Assembly: GCA_947166385.1 (NCBI GenBank) | Contig: CAMVEB010000001.1 | Location: 1 to 64,000, forward strand | Source of the DNA: an uncultured Clostridia bacterium | GTDB lineage: Bacteria; Bacillota; Clostridia; Christensenellales; Aristaeellaceae | Length of the DNA stretch: 64,000 bases | Direction of reading: 5' to 3' | Part shown: positions 8,680-17,864 of the stretch, in pieces | Layout of the letters: each line of letters begins with the position of its first letter | Numbering within the stretch: the stretch's first letter is position 1 | Program-made: the position numbers and the translations under genes | The notes under the pieces: generated by a model | What the model was told of the DNA's origin: nothing | The model's database searches: none | What the model saw: the letters and a program-made list of their open reading frames with translations, nothing else

Positions 8680-10044
8680 TTGAAGATCATTGTGATTGGT
8701 GCCGGTAAGCTGGGATACACACTGGCGGAGCATCTGACGGCGGAAGAACACGATGTCATCGTGATCGATAAGGATGATGATGTCGTGGAGCGTTGCTCAG
8801 GTTCGCTGGATGTCATCTGCCTGAAGGGCAACGGTGCCAATGCCAAAGTCCTGCTGGAGGCCGGGGTGGATAAAGCCAACATTGTCATCGCGTCCACCGC
8901 CAATGACGAGACGAATATGCTCGCCTGTCTGATTGCAAAAAGGCTTGGCGCGAAGTACACCATTTCCCGGATCCGTGATCCGGAATTTAATGAAAGCCAG
9001 ACTTTCCTGCAGAACGAGCTGGGGATCGATGTCGCCATAAATCCGGAGCGTGCCACAGCGCTGGAAATAAGCCGTCTTCTGCGGTATCCCTTTGCCGGAA
9101 GCATTGAGTCGTTTGCCCGCGGCCTCGTAGAAATGGTGGAGTTCCGTGCGGTGGAGACGGATCCGATCGTCGGGATCGCCATGAAGGACCTGGCCCAGAA
9201 AGTGCCTGGCCTCCCCCGTGTCCTGTATGCAATGGTCGAGAGAAATAATAATGTCATCATTCCGGACGGCGATTTCTTTATCCTCCCGGGTGACAAGGTC
9301 TTCGTTTCGGGCGACATGGTCATGATCACCAATTTTTTCCGTTTCCTGGGGCGAAACAACCAGAAAGTTCGCAGCATCATGGTCCTCGGTGGCGGCCGGA
9401 TCTCCTTCTATCTCGCGCGGATTGTGATTCCGATGGGGATCCATGTGACCCTTTTCGAGCTGAATTCGAAAAAGGCCCGTACCCTCAGCGAACTGCTTCC
9501 CAAGGTGGATGTGATTTTCGGCGACGGGACAGATCAGGAGCTTCTCCAGGAACAGGGTCTTTCACAGGTTGACGCCTTTGTTTCCCTCAGCAATCGGGAT
9601 GAGGAAAACCTGATGACAGCGCTCTATGCTTCCCGCAGCGGCGTGAAAAAGATCATCGCCAAAAACAGTCGCATGGCCTATACGGACATTCTGAATGATC
9701 TTGGACTCGATTCTGTGATCAGTCCGCAGAATATCACCAGTTCAACGATCCTGCGCTATGTTCGCGCCAGGGAAAACAGCAACGGAACCCATATTGAGCG
9801 CCTGTATCGCCTGATCGACGGGAAGGCGGAAGCCATTGAGTTTGTTGCCCGAAAAGGCGATTCCTATATTGGCATCCCGCTGATGAAGCTGAACAACCGC
9901 AAGGGTTCGCTGGTTTCGGTCATCGTCCACCAGGGCAAGATTATCATTCCCTTCGGCAAGGATCATATTGAGGAAGGCGATCATGTCATCATTATATCCA
10001 GAGACCTCGGAATATCTGATCTGAATGAGGTGCTCTATCAATGA
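8680..10044 (+). CDS. trkA: Trk potassium uptake regulatory subunit TrkA
   Basis: TrkA is the cytoplasmic NAD(H)- and nucleotide-binding gating ring of the Trk/Ktr potassium channel. The 454-residue protein has two RCK units: a first Rossmann fold with GAGKLG near residue 8 and a second starting with VLGGGRISFY near residue 235, each followed by a TrkA-C subdomain. The start is the TTG at 8680, which begins the first beta strand and follows GGGAG; an ATG is not available there. A weak TTGCCT...TAGGAT promoter precedes it. Its last four bases overlap trkH, so the two subunits are translationally coupled. Confidence 0.94.
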   Translation: MKIIVIGAGKLGYTLAEHLTAEEHDVIVIDKDDDVVERCSGSLDVICLKGNGANAKVLLEAGVDKANIVIASTANDETNMLACLIAKRLGAKYTISRIRDPEFNESQTFLQNELGIDVAINPERATALEISRLLRYPFAGSIESFARGLVEMVEFRAVETDPIVGIAMKDLAQKVPGLPRVLYAMVERNNNVIIPDGDFFILPGDKVFVSGDMVMITNFFRFLGRNNQKVRSIMVLGGGRISFYLARIVIPMGIHVTLFELNSKKARTLSELLPKVDVIFGDGTDQELLQEQGLSQVDAFVSLSNRDEENLMTALYASRSGVKKIIAKNSRMAYTDILNDLGLDSVISPQNITSSTILRYVRARENSNGTHIERLYRLIDGKAEAIEFVARKGDSYIGIPLMKLNNRKGSLVSVIVHQGKIIIPFGKDHIEEGDHVIIISRDLGISDLNEVLYQ

Positions 10045-11495
10045 ATAGGAAACTGATCATTCGGGTGCTGGGTGCCCTCCTGTCAATCGAAGCAGTCGCA
10101 ATGATTCCCGCCTTCCTGATTTCGCTCTTTCATCAGGACGGTGATTCTCTCGCACTGATTATCGGCGCTGTCTTTACTGTCATTGTGGGCACCTGCCTCT
10201 ATTATATTCCGAAAACGGAACGCAATTCCTACCTTCGCCTGAAAGAAGGTTTTATTATTGTTGCGGTTGGCTGGATTCTCCTCTCTCTCTGCGGAGCGAT
10301 TCCGTATATGCTTTCCGGCTTCCTCCCGCGCTTTGAAGACGCTTTCTTCGAGTCCGTCTCCGGTTTCACCACCACCGGCGCCAGTGTGACCACGAACTTT
10401 GAAAACTTTCCCCATGGCATCATGTTCTGGCGGGCGACGACACACTGGATCGGCGGGATGGGCGTTCTGGTTCTGACGCTCGCCCTGCTGCCGAAGCTGA
10501 CGGGCCGCTCTTCTCACCTCGTCCGGGCGGAGAGTCCCGGTCCTTCTCTCAGCAAACTGGTGCCGAAAACAGGCCAGACAGCCAAGATCCTTTATCGGAT
10601 TTATATCGGCCTGACTGCGCTGGAGTTCATCAGCTTATTGCTCTGCGGCCTCTCCCCCTATGATGCTGCGGTTCATGCTTTCGCCACGGCCGGGACCGGT
10701 GGTTTCAGCTGTTACGGCGCCAGTATTGCCGCTTTCAACAGTGTCTCGGTGGATATCGTGATCACGGTCTTCATGTTCATGTTCGGCATCAATTTTGCCC
10801 TGTATTATAAATTTCTCGTCGGCGAGCATTTCAAGGCTTTCTGGAAAGATGAGGAATTCCGTTGCTTCTTCCTGATTGCGGTTTCCTTTTCTCTCCTGAT
10901 CAGTCTCCTGAATCTGCCGTATTACCATGATTTCTGGACTTCTCTGCGCTACAGTTCTTTCCAGCTCTCATCGGTTATCTCTACCACGGGATTTGTCACG
11001 GCGGATTTCAGTCTCTGGCCGGCAGCGTCACAGATGCTCCTGATTCTGGCGATGTTCGTCGGTTCCTGCGCCGGGTCGACCGCCGGCGGCATCAAGGTGG
11101 TTCGGATCGCGATGCTTTACAAGCTTTCCAAGCGGAATATCCTGGCGACCGGGCGGCCGAAGAAGGTGGATGTAATCCGTATTGATCATAAGGCGGTCGA
11201 TGAAAATATCGTCTCTCAGGTTGCGCAGTTCGCTGTGATGTACGTTTCTCTGGTTCTGATCGGTGCCTTCCTGCTCTCGCTGGAGGGAAAATATGATGTC
11301 ATCACGCATCTGACAGCTTCCCTGACCTGTGTCAGCAATGTCGGTCCCGGTTTGGGAGCGGTGGGGCCGGTGAACAATTTTGCAGGATATGGTGTTTTCT
11401 CCAAGATGGTCGCTTCTTTCCTGATGCTCTTTGGCCGTTTGGAACTTCTGCCGATGTTTATTCTCTTTACCCGTTCTGCCTGGAGGAAATATTAA
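10041..11495 (+). CDS. trkH: Trk potassium transporter membrane subunit TrkH
   Basis: TrkH is the potassium-conducting pore of the Trk system in the cytoplasmic membrane. The 484-residue protein is strongly hydrophobic, and the four selectivity-filter loops of the family can be read: SGFTTTGAS, TAGTGGFS, STTGFVTA and SNVGPGLG. The ATG overlaps the trkA stop by four bases. With trkA it forms a complete potassium importer; no ktr or kdp genes are seen nearby. Confidence 0.95.
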   Translation: MNRKLIIRVLGALLSIEAVAMIPAFLISLFHQDGDSLALIIGAVFTVIVGTCLYYIPKTERNSYLRLKEGFIIVAVGWILLSLCGAIPYMLSGFLPRFEDAFFESVSGFTTTGASVTTNFENFPHGIMFWRATTHWIGGMGVLVLTLALLPKLTGRSSHLVRAESPGPSLSKLVPKTGQTAKILYRIYIGLTALEFISLLLCGLSPYDAAVHAFATAGTGGFSCYGASIAAFNSVSVDIVITVFMFMFGINFALYYKFLVGEHFKAFWKDEEFRCFFLIAVSFSLLISLLNLPYYHDFWTSLRYSSFQLSSVISTTGFVTADFSLWPAASQMLLILAMFVGSCAGSTAGGIKVVRIAMLYKLSKRNILATGRPKKVDVIRIDHKAVDENIVSQVAQFAVMYVSLVLIGAFLLSLEGKYDVITHLTASLTCVSNVGPGLGAVGPVNNFAGYGVFSKMVASFLMLFGRLELLPMFILFTRSAWRKY

Positions 11496-11521
11496 TCTGA
11501 TTTCTGGAAGATGGTGATTTG

Positions 11522-13114
11522 ATGTCAGAGACGGCAAACAGGTCTGTTGTGAAAGGAATCTCTATTTTGGGGATTACCGGCATCATTTGCAAGCTGGTGG
11601 GCGTCCTCTTTTCCATTCCGCTCTCCATGATCAATATTGATGGAAAATCCGTCGCAGATATATTCTATCTCGTTTATCCGACCTATACGCTGCTGCTGAC
11701 GATCTCCAGCGCGGGGCTCCCCGTCGCCGTTTCCCGGATGGTCTCGGGTTTCCTCGCCCATCAGGATCCGCGGAACGGAAAGAACACATTCAGGGTTGCG
11801 CTTGCGGCGTTGTTCTCGATCGGGGCTGCCTTTTCCCTGATCCTGATTGTGATGAACAAAACGCTGGTGTCCATGGTCTCACGATCAGATACGTCTCTGG
11901 GTTTCTATACCATTGCTCCCTGCGTATTGATTGTCTGCATGCTCTCCGCTTTCCGTGGTTTCATTCAGGGCCAGCAGAACATGTTCCCGACGGCTATTTC
12001 CCAGTTAATCGAGCAGGTTGGCAAGGTGTTTATCTCGATCCCCCTGGCTTATATCGGTGTCCATGTCTATCATGATCTGGGAATCGCGGCGGCCGGCGCC
12101 CTCCTGGGGATCACGCTCTGCGAAGTGATCGCCCTTATCTATATTTTCATCCATTATACCCGTAAAAAAGGAGAATTTAATGCGCTTCCTCAGAATCCTC
12201 AGGAAAAGCCTCTGTCAAACAAATTCCTGATGAAGCACCTTCTGCTGATCTCTGTTCCGATTACGATCAGCGCCTGTATCGTACCTTTTTCCCAGTTTAT
12301 TGATTCAGCGATGATGATCAACCGGATGGTTGTTGCGGGCATCGATGAAACCATGGCCGGTTCCTACTACGGCGCCTTTACAAGCATCGTGATCCGTCTG
12401 ATCAATATTCCCACCGCCCTTGCGCTGGCGATCGCCATGAGCCTGGTTCCGGCTGTTTCTGCCCGACGTGCTGTAAACGATGAAGAAGGGATTCGGCGGG
12501 AAAGCCACACCGGCATGCGCTACGCGTTCCTGATCGGTTTCCCCTGCTCCGTCGGAATGAGCCTTCTGGCCCGGGAAATCGTGGATTTTATTTACGGTTT
12601 TGCCCTTCCGGAGTGGAAAATCCAGCTGGCTTCCGAACTCCTGGTCTTCTCCGCGATGACGGTCCTGCTTTTCACCGTCGTCCAGGCGACCAGCAGCATC
12701 CTGCAGGGCCTTCGAAAGCAGCGAATTCCGATGTATACCATGATGGCCGGTGTCGCTGTCAAGATATTGCTGAATTATATCCTGATCGGAACGCCCGGGA
12801 TTCATATCCACGGCGGTCCCTACGCCTCCATTGCCTGCTATTCCATCGTCATGGTGCTGAATACCTTCTATGTCTGTAAATACGCGAAGATGTCTTTCCG
12901 CTGGATTCCCTGGGTTGTCCGCCCGGGCGCTGCTGCGGCTGTCATGGGGGCTGTGGTCTGGCTGATGAAACGGTTCCTGCCATCCGGTCGTATGGTCACA
13001 ATCCTGATGATTATCGTCGGGATCGCCGCTTATTTTGCCGTTGCGATGGCCGTAGGCGCACTGACAAAGGATGATCTGCGGGCCATGACCCGCAGGAACA
13101 GGAGGAAATCATGA
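11522..13114 (+). CDS. yabM: YabM/SpoVB-like lipid-linked oligosaccharide flippase
   Basis: The 530-residue protein has about fourteen membrane helices and belongs to the MOP superfamily (MurJ/SpoVB/Wzx), which flips lipid-linked saccharides such as lipid II across the membrane. The internal motif GFIQGQQNMFPTA is typical of this branch. The gene order here (flippase, mazG, S4 protein) matches the yabM-yabN-yabO order of Bacillus, which supports a YabM-type assignment rather than SpoVB proper. I chose the ATG at 11522; a TTG one codon earlier is also in frame. The stop overlaps the mazG start by four bases. Confidence 0.85.
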   Translation: MSETANRSVVKGISILGITGIICKLVGVLFSIPLSMINIDGKSVADIFYLVYPTYTLLLTISSAGLPVAVSRMVSGFLAHQDPRNGKNTFRVALAALFSIGAAFSLILIVMNKTLVSMVSRSDTSLGFYTIAPCVLIVCMLSAFRGFIQGQQNMFPTAISQLIEQVGKVFISIPLAYIGVHVYHDLGIAAAGALLGITLCEVIALIYIFIHYTRKKGEFNALPQNPQEKPLSNKFLMKHLLLISVPITISACIVPFSQFIDSAMMINRMVVAGIDETMAGSYYGAFTSIVIRLINIPTALALAIAMSLVPAVSARRAVNDEEGIRRESHTGMRYAFLIGFPCSVGMSLLAREIVDFIYGFALPEWKIQLASELLVFSAMTVLLFTVVQATSSILQGLRKQRIPMYTMMAGVAVKILLNYILIGTPGIHIHGGPYASIACYSIVMVLNTFYVCKYAKMSFRWIPWVVRPGAAAAVMGAVVWLMKRFLPSGRMVTILMIIVGIAAYFAVAMAVGALTKDDLRAMTRRNRRKS

Positions 13115-14496
13115 TCCCACAGATAACGGTGCTCACCCTGGGCCCCGGCGATCCGGAGCTTCTGACGCTGAAAGCAGTCAGATGTCTGGAATCTTCTTCC
13201 ATGGTCGTATTGCGCACGGATCATCATCCTGTTGCGGATTTTCTTCGCGGGAAGGGAATCTCTTTCTCCTATCTCGATGATCTTTATCTTCAGTCTGAAG
13301 ATTTTGATGATCTCGCGCGAAAGATATCAGATTTTCTCTGGCGGGAAGCCTCCTCTTCTCCGTTGGTCTACGCTGTCCCGGATCCTTTTTCCGATGCTTC
13401 TGTCCGGGCTCTTTTCCGGCACCGTCCCGCGGGGGCGCAGATCACGCTAGTTCCCGGCGCCGGTTATACGAACGTTTCCATGCTTGATGCTTATGAGTTG
13501 CTTCCCGGAAGCGACCTGCGTTTTGCGTCGGCAACCGATCTGATCTCATCCGGATCCTATGATCCGAATGTCTCCCTCCTCGTCAGTGAATTGGATGGAG
13601 AAATCCTGGCCGGCGATCTCAAGATCTTTCTCTCCTCCTTCCTTTCGGATGATGATCCGGTCTTTCTGCTTCATCCCGGTGCCGCGCCGCTGCCGTTACA
13701 GCTTTATGAGATCGATCGTCAGTCACACTATGACCATCTGACTTCCCTCCTGGTTCCGGGTGCTCCTTATGATGCCCGCTCCCGCTTTGTTTTTTCTGAC
13801 CTGATGAGCATCATGGATCGTCTCCGTTCGCCGAACGGATGCCCCTGGGATCGCCGGCAGACGCATAAGTCTCTCTGTCCGTATGTGGTGGAAGAGGCGT
13901 GGGAAACGGTCGGTGCCATTGACGAGGACGATCCGGCGCATCTGATGGAGGAGTTGGGAGACCTCCTCTTTCAGGTTGCTTTCCATTCTTCGATCGCCTG
14001 CTCCTTTGATGAATTCACCGTCAACGATGTCGTTTCCGGGATCTGCTCCAAAATGATCCGCCGCCATCCCCATGTCTTTTCAGGCGCGCCTGTTCCTGCT
14101 GATGCGCAGCAGGAGAATCAGTGGGAGAAAATAAAAAGTTCCGAGACCGGCAGCAATACCGTTGCGCAGTCACTCTCTGACATTTCCGTTTCTCTCCCCT
14201 CTCTCCTTTACGCGGAGAAGTATTTCAGGAAAATGAGCCGGCTTCCGGACTGCAGCCGTGCCGGCACGGAGATCCTTAAAGAGATCAGGCTGGCTGCGGC
14301 TGACCTGGGACGGGAAAATGATGATGCTGTTTCCCGTAATCAGCTTGGAAACCTCCTTGCGCTCTGTGCGGAGTGGGCTCAACTGAACCATATGGATGCG
14401 GAAACGTTGCTCCATGAGGTGATCAGGGATCGGATTCAGGTGGCGCAGTCCTGTAATTTGCTGAAATCGGCGCCTCAAAATAGCGGTAACGCTTGA
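13111..14496 (+). CDS. mazG: Tetrapyrrole-methylase/MazG pyrophosphohydrolase fusion
   Basis: The 461-residue protein joins two domains. Residues 1 to about 220 resemble the S-adenosylmethionine-dependent tetrapyrrole (corrin/porphyrin) methylase fold, beginning LTLGPGDPELLTLKAV. Residues from about 235 form a MazG nucleoside-triphosphate pyrophosphohydrolase, with the LRSPNGCPWDRRQTH start and the metal-binding glutamates in VVEEAWE and MEELGD. This is the YabN architecture of Bacillota; the methylase half has no proven role. The gene overlaps the upstream flippase by four bases and ends just before the hup promoter. Confidence 0.92.
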   Translation: MIPQITVLTLGPGDPELLTLKAVRCLESSSMVVLRTDHHPVADFLRGKGISFSYLDDLYLQSEDFDDLARKISDFLWREASSSPLVYAVPDPFSDASVRALFRHRPAGAQITLVPGAGYTNVSMLDAYELLPGSDLRFASATDLISSGSYDPNVSLLVSELDGEILAGDLKIFLSSFLSDDDPVFLLHPGAAPLPLQLYEIDRQSHYDHLTSLLVPGAPYDARSRFVFSDLMSIMDRLRSPNGCPWDRRQTHKSLCPYVVEEAWETVGAIDEDDPAHLMEELGDLLFQVAFHSSIACSFDEFTVNDVVSGICSKMIRRHPHVFSGAPVPADAQQENQWEKIKSSETGSNTVAQSLSDISVSLPSLLYAEKYFRKMSRLPDCSRAGTEILKEIRLAAADLGRENDDAVSRNQLGNLLALCAEWAQLNHMDAETLLHEVIRDRIQVAQSCNLLKSAPQNSGNA

Positions 14497-14520
14497 CTTT
14501 AAAGGATTTTCGTGTATACT
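14493..14520 (+). promoter_or_regulatory. Promoter of hup
   Basis: TTGACT (14493-14498) and TATACT (14515-14520) are 16 bases apart; the -35 box overlaps the mazG stop. The strong boxes suit a highly expressed nucleoid protein. Confidence 0.7.
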
Positions 14521-14610
14521 ACAGGTATGTTGAAGGAGGAATTGAATAGTTTCTTTTTTCAACGCGTTTATAAACACATGCAATAGCATGAAATTTAAGG
14601 AGGCTATCTC

Positions 14611-14910
14611 ATGAACAAGAGTGAACTGGTTGCTGCCCTGGCTGAGAAAACTGAATTTTCCAAGAAAGATGCTGAAAAGGCTCTGAATGCCTTTGTGGAT
14701 GTTGTAACGGATACTCTCGTGAAGGCTGACAAAGTGCAGCTGATCGGCTTCGGTACATTTGATGTGAAGGATCGTCCCGCCCGCGTTGCCCGCAATCCGC
14801 GCACCGGCGCTGAGATTAAGATTGCCGCTTCCAAAGCTCCCGCTTTCAAGCCTGGCAAAGCTCTGAAAGATAAGGTAAATACCCCTGCGAAGAAAAAGGG
14901 CAAGAAATAA
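14611..14910 (+). CDS. hup: HU-family DNA-binding protein
   Basis: This is the bacterial histone-like protein that bends and compacts DNA. The 99-residue protein has the full HU fold: an N-terminal helix pair starting MNKSELVAALAEKT and the DNA-binding arm with GFGTF and the RNPRTG signature. It ends in a short lysine-rich tail (about ten residues) beyond the usual 90-residue length. A TTAAGGAGG ribosome site precedes the ATG. Its own promoter and terminator make it an independent unit inserted within the yabM-mazG-yabO order, an arrangement also known in other Clostridia. Confidence 0.96.
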   Translation: MNKSELVAALAEKTEFSKKDAEKALNAFVDVVTDTLVKADKVQLIGFGTFDVKDRPARVARNPRTGAEIKIAASKAPAFKPGKALKDKVNTPAKKKGKK

Positions 14911-14920
14911 AAACGGATCA

Positions 14921-14951
14921 CGCCTGCAGGATTGAATCCTGCAGGCGTTTT
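14921..14951 (+). terminator. Intrinsic terminator after hup
   Basis: A perfect 11-base-pair stem (CGCCTGCAGGA with TCCTGCAGGCG) has a five-base loop and is followed by TTTT. It ends only 13 bases before the next start codon, so read-through is probably needed for the S4 gene unless it has another promoter. Confidence 0.85.
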
Positions 14952-14964
14952 CAATGAGGTTACC

Positions 14965-15243
14965 ATGAGAATTGATAAATATCTGAAAGTCTCCCGCATC
15001 ATCAAGCGCCGCACGGTGGCGAACGAAGCCTGTTCCGGTGGGCGTGTCACCATCAATGGCAAAGTCGCCAAGCCCGGAACGGATGTCCACGAAGGCGACA
15101 TCATCACGATCCGTTTCGGCGAACACCTTGGCCGTTATGAGATTGTCTCCATTGCTGAAACTGTGAAAAAAGATCAGGCTTCTTTGATGTATAAAATCAT
15201 CGAGGAAGATCCTACGCTCTTTGACGAGCGCAATCAGTCATGA
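14965..15243 (+). CDS. rqcP: S4-domain RNA-binding protein of the YabO/RqcP (Hsp15) type
   Basis: The 92-residue protein is little more than an S4 RNA-binding domain ([20 protein letters not shown] then [13 protein letters not shown]). Members of this group in Bacillota act in ribosome-associated quality control, where RqcP assists alanine tailing on stalled 50S subunits. I chose the ATG at 14965, which begins the S4 domain and follows a GAGGT site; an upstream in-frame ATG lies inside the hup terminator. Its stop overlaps the ispDF start by four bases. The yabP, yabQ and divIC genes that usually follow it in spore-formers are absent here. Confidence 0.85.
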   Translation: MRIDKYLKVSRIIKRRTVANEACSGGRVTINGKVAKPGTDVHEGDIITIRFGEHLGRYEIVSIAETVKKDQASLMYKIIEEDPTLFDERNQS

Positions 15244-16397
15244 AAGTATACGTGATTTTAGCCGCCGGCGGTTCCGGGGCAAGAATGCACACTTCAGTGA
15301 ACAAGGTTCTTCTTTCCTTATCCGGCTGCACGGTGCTTCTTCGCAGCCTGAGGATTTTTGATCATATCATCGATGGCCTTGTTCTCGTTTGTCGTCCGGA
15401 GGACGAGGAAGCCATACAGGCGGAAGTTGCGCTTGGCGCTCTTTCCTTCCCTGTGACGATTGTACACGGCGGTGCAACCCGCCAGCAGTCCGTATGGAAT
15501 GGGTTGAAATCCCTCCTGGCTGATCCGGAGGATATCGTTCTGGTCCATGATGCGGCACGCTGCCTGGCCTCCCCGGATCTGGTGCGCACGCTGATCCGCA
15601 CCTGCATGGAGACCGGTGCCTGTGTCCCGGGAGTCCCGGCAGTGAACACGGTCAAAGAGTGTGATCCTGCGGGCCGGATCGTTCGAACGCCGGACCGTTC
15701 TGCTCTCTTTGAGGTTCAGACCCCGCAGGCCTTCCGGTATCAGGATCTGTGCGATGCAAATCTTCGAGCCGGTGAGGATGGTTTCCAGGCCACGGATGAC
15801 GCTTCTCTCCTGGAGCATGCGGGATATCCAGTCTTTGTGGTCCCCGGCTCCCGCATGAATATCAAGATCACGGAAAAGGAGGATCTGATGATCGCTTCCG
15901 CCTGGCTTCGTTCGAACGCTCCCGCTGCGCCCCGTGTCGGCATGGGTTATGATGTCCACCGTCTGGTGGAAGGCCGAAAGCTGATTCTCTGCGGCATTGA
16001 AATTCCTCATGTATTCGGCCTTCTGGGGCACAGTGACGCGGATGTAGCCATCCATGCCTTGATGGATGCGATGCTGGGTGCTGCTGCCCTGGGCGATATC
16101 GGGCATTGCTTCCCGGATACTGATCCGCAGTATAAAGGAATATCCTCTGTGATTCTGTTGGAGAAAGTCAATGATATGATCCGTAGCGCCGGATATACGC
16201 TGATCAATGTTGATCTGACCATCGCCGCCCAGAAGCCCAGGTTGGCTCCCTATATCGGTCAGATGCGTGAGAAAATTGCCGAAACGCTCGCTGTGGATGT
16301 ATCATGCATCAGTATCAAAGCGACAACGACCGAAAAGCTTGGCTTTGAAGGCCGCGAAGAAGGCATCTCCGCGCAGGCGGTCTGTCTGTTATTGTGA
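15240..16397 (+). CDS. ispDF: Bifunctional IspD/IspF enzyme of the MEP isoprenoid pathway
   Basis: Two enzymes are fused in one 385-residue chain. Residues 1 to about 225 are IspD (2-C-methylerythritol 4-phosphate cytidylyltransferase), with the nucleotide-binding start [10 protein letters not shown] and the VHDAAR motif at 102-107. Residues from 232 are IspF (2-C-methylerythritol 2,4-cyclodiphosphate synthase), with metal ligands D238 and H240 in GYDVHRL and H272. The intermediate IspE is not in the window. The start overlaps the S4 gene by four bases. The stop overlaps the end of the opposing gene by nine bases, with no terminator visible. Confidence 0.95.
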   Translation: MKVYVILAAGGSGARMHTSVNKVLLSLSGCTVLLRSLRIFDHIIDGLVLVCRPEDEEAIQAEVALGALSFPVTIVHGGATRQQSVWNGLKSLLADPEDIVLVHDAARCLASPDLVRTLIRTCMETGACVPGVPAVNTVKECDPAGRIVRTPDRSALFEVQTPQAFRYQDLCDANLRAGEDGFQATDDASLLEHAGYPVFVVPGSRMNIKITEKEDLMIASAWLRSNAPAAPRVGMGYDVHRLVEGRKLILCGIEIPHVFGLLGHSDADVAIHALMDAMLGAAALGDIGHCFPDTDPQYKGISSVILLEKVNDMIRSAGYTLINVDLTIAAQKPRLAPYIGQMREKIAETLAVDVSCISIKATTTEKLGFEGREEGISAQAVCLLL

Positions 16398-17864
16398 GAT
16401 TTTGATTTCCATCGGAATCCGTTCAATCGCGCTTTCTGCGCCTTTCATCCACATCTCCCGGATCGAATTCATCCCGTCTTTCGCGAACACATCCAGGTGG
16501 ATCGCGTTTTCTGTTTGGAAGGGCAGGAACTCCCACGGTGATGCGGTTTTGACTTTCCCGCTGACGTCAAAGTATGCTTTCCCCTTGCTCATCTGGAAAG
16601 CGAATTCAAGCGTCGTTGGGCTTGAAAGCTCAATCTTGCTGGAATAATGCAGCTCCAGTTGTGCCTGAATATCTTCCATTTCCGGGAACAGATCTGCCGT
16701 CAGCCCTTCCGGAAGCACGGATACATCCCGCACGGCACGGATTTTAAACTGTTCCGTTTCGTGCGTCCTCGCCGTTTCTTCCTCTTCTGATTCGATGAAG
16801 TTTTTGTCGATGGTAATCAGCAGAGAAAGGTTGTCTTTCTTCTTTCCGTCACGGTCGACGGTGTTTGCGCGGCATACGCGGAAGGTCTTCTCGCTTCCGC
16901 TTTCCCAGTTATCCATGCTGGTCGGCAGGGTCACAGAATAGGTCCCCTTCTTTCCGGAGATCGTAAAGCTCTGGTTTTCAGCATCGTTCTCAATCCGGAT
17001 CGCGCTGTATCCGGTTTTTTCTTCATCCAGCGGCAGAATCAGGCATGCTTCCAGCGGTTCACCCAGCGTGGAAACCGTCTTCTGGAAGATGATATCTCCC
17101 TTCAGATCCAGCTTGGAAAGGGCCTCGCCGTAAAACGCTTCGAGGTTTGCGTTGGCGTACAGCGCCATTTCTTCGTCGTTCAGGTATTCTTTCAGCGAAG
17201 CCATGGCCGTATCGTCCGATGTTACAACCGTCAGCATTTCCTGGATCATTTTGTTCAGCGCTTCGGTTGGAATCCTGAATTCAAGGGACAGACGCGGTGC
17301 CCCGTCGTCCTTGCTGTGGAAAGTAGTTTCGGCTGAAAATCCGTTGATCCAGACTTCAATCAGCTTCTCCAGCTTTTGCAGCAACGCCTGATCTGCTTCT
17401 TTTTCCTCATTTCCGGGCAGAAAACTCCGCAGGATCGTCGGCAGGATCGAAGGATTTTCTCCCTTCTGGATATCAAGAATCTCGTTGATGGCCTCATTCT
17501 CCGACGGCAGCTGGTAAACCTGCTCGCCGAGCAGATCGCTCCGCAAGAACCATACATCACTGATCCGGCAGATCTCGGTCAGTGCTTTCATGGTGTCATT
17601 TTCCCCGTTCTGGAAGAAGTAGTAATGAAGGTTTTCTTCCTGCCGGATTCCGCGAATCTCGTATTCTGCGTTCTGTAAGCTTTCCAGCAGGGCATAATCC
17701 TCTTTGTCCACGTTTCCATGGACGACGAAGGACCCCTTCAGCCCACTGCCGATCTGCAGCTGCTTTTCCATTTTCTCGCGAAGCGGATATCCGCCGGCAG
17801 CAGCGTTTTCACAGATCGCCAGGATGACCAGAATCATCATCAATAGACGGAATCTCATTTTCAT
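16389..17864 (-). CDS. Secreted protein of unknown function
   Basis: I do not recognise this 491-residue protein. It begins with a signal peptide (hydrophobic residues 5-22, cleavage near ENAAAGG) and has no later membrane segment, lipobox or sorting signal, so it is probably exported. The body is rich in alternating polar and hydrophobic stretches, suggesting a large beta-sheet fold. The ATG at 17864 follows AAGGAG and overlaps the stop of the upstream secreted protein by four bases, so the two are translationally coupled and likely act together. It is the last gene of a four-gene operon and overlaps ispDF tail to tail by nine bases. Confidence 0.8.
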   Translation of the reverse strand: MKMRFRLLMMILVILAICENAAAGGYPLREKMEKQLQIGSGLKGSFVVHGNVDKEDYALLESLQNAEYEIRGIRQEENLHYYFFQNGENDTMKALTEICRISDVWFLRSDLLGEQVYQLPSENEAINEILDIQKGENPSILPTILRSFLPGNEEKEADQALLQKLEKLIEVWINGFSAETTFHSKDDGAPRLSLEFRIPTEALNKMIQEMLTVVTSDDTAMASLKEYLNDEEMALYANANLEAFYGEALSKLDLKGDIIFQKTVSTLGEPLEACLILPLDEEKTGYSAIRIENDAENQSFTISGKKGTYSVTLPTSMDNWESGSEKTFRVCRANTVDRDGKKKDNLSLLITIDKNFIESEEEETARTHETEQFKIRAVRDVSVLPEGLTADLFPEMEDIQAQLELHYSSKIELSSPTTLEFAFQMSKGKAYFDVSGKVKTASPWEFLPFQTENAIHLDVFAKDGMNSIREMWMKGAESAIERIPMEIKISQ

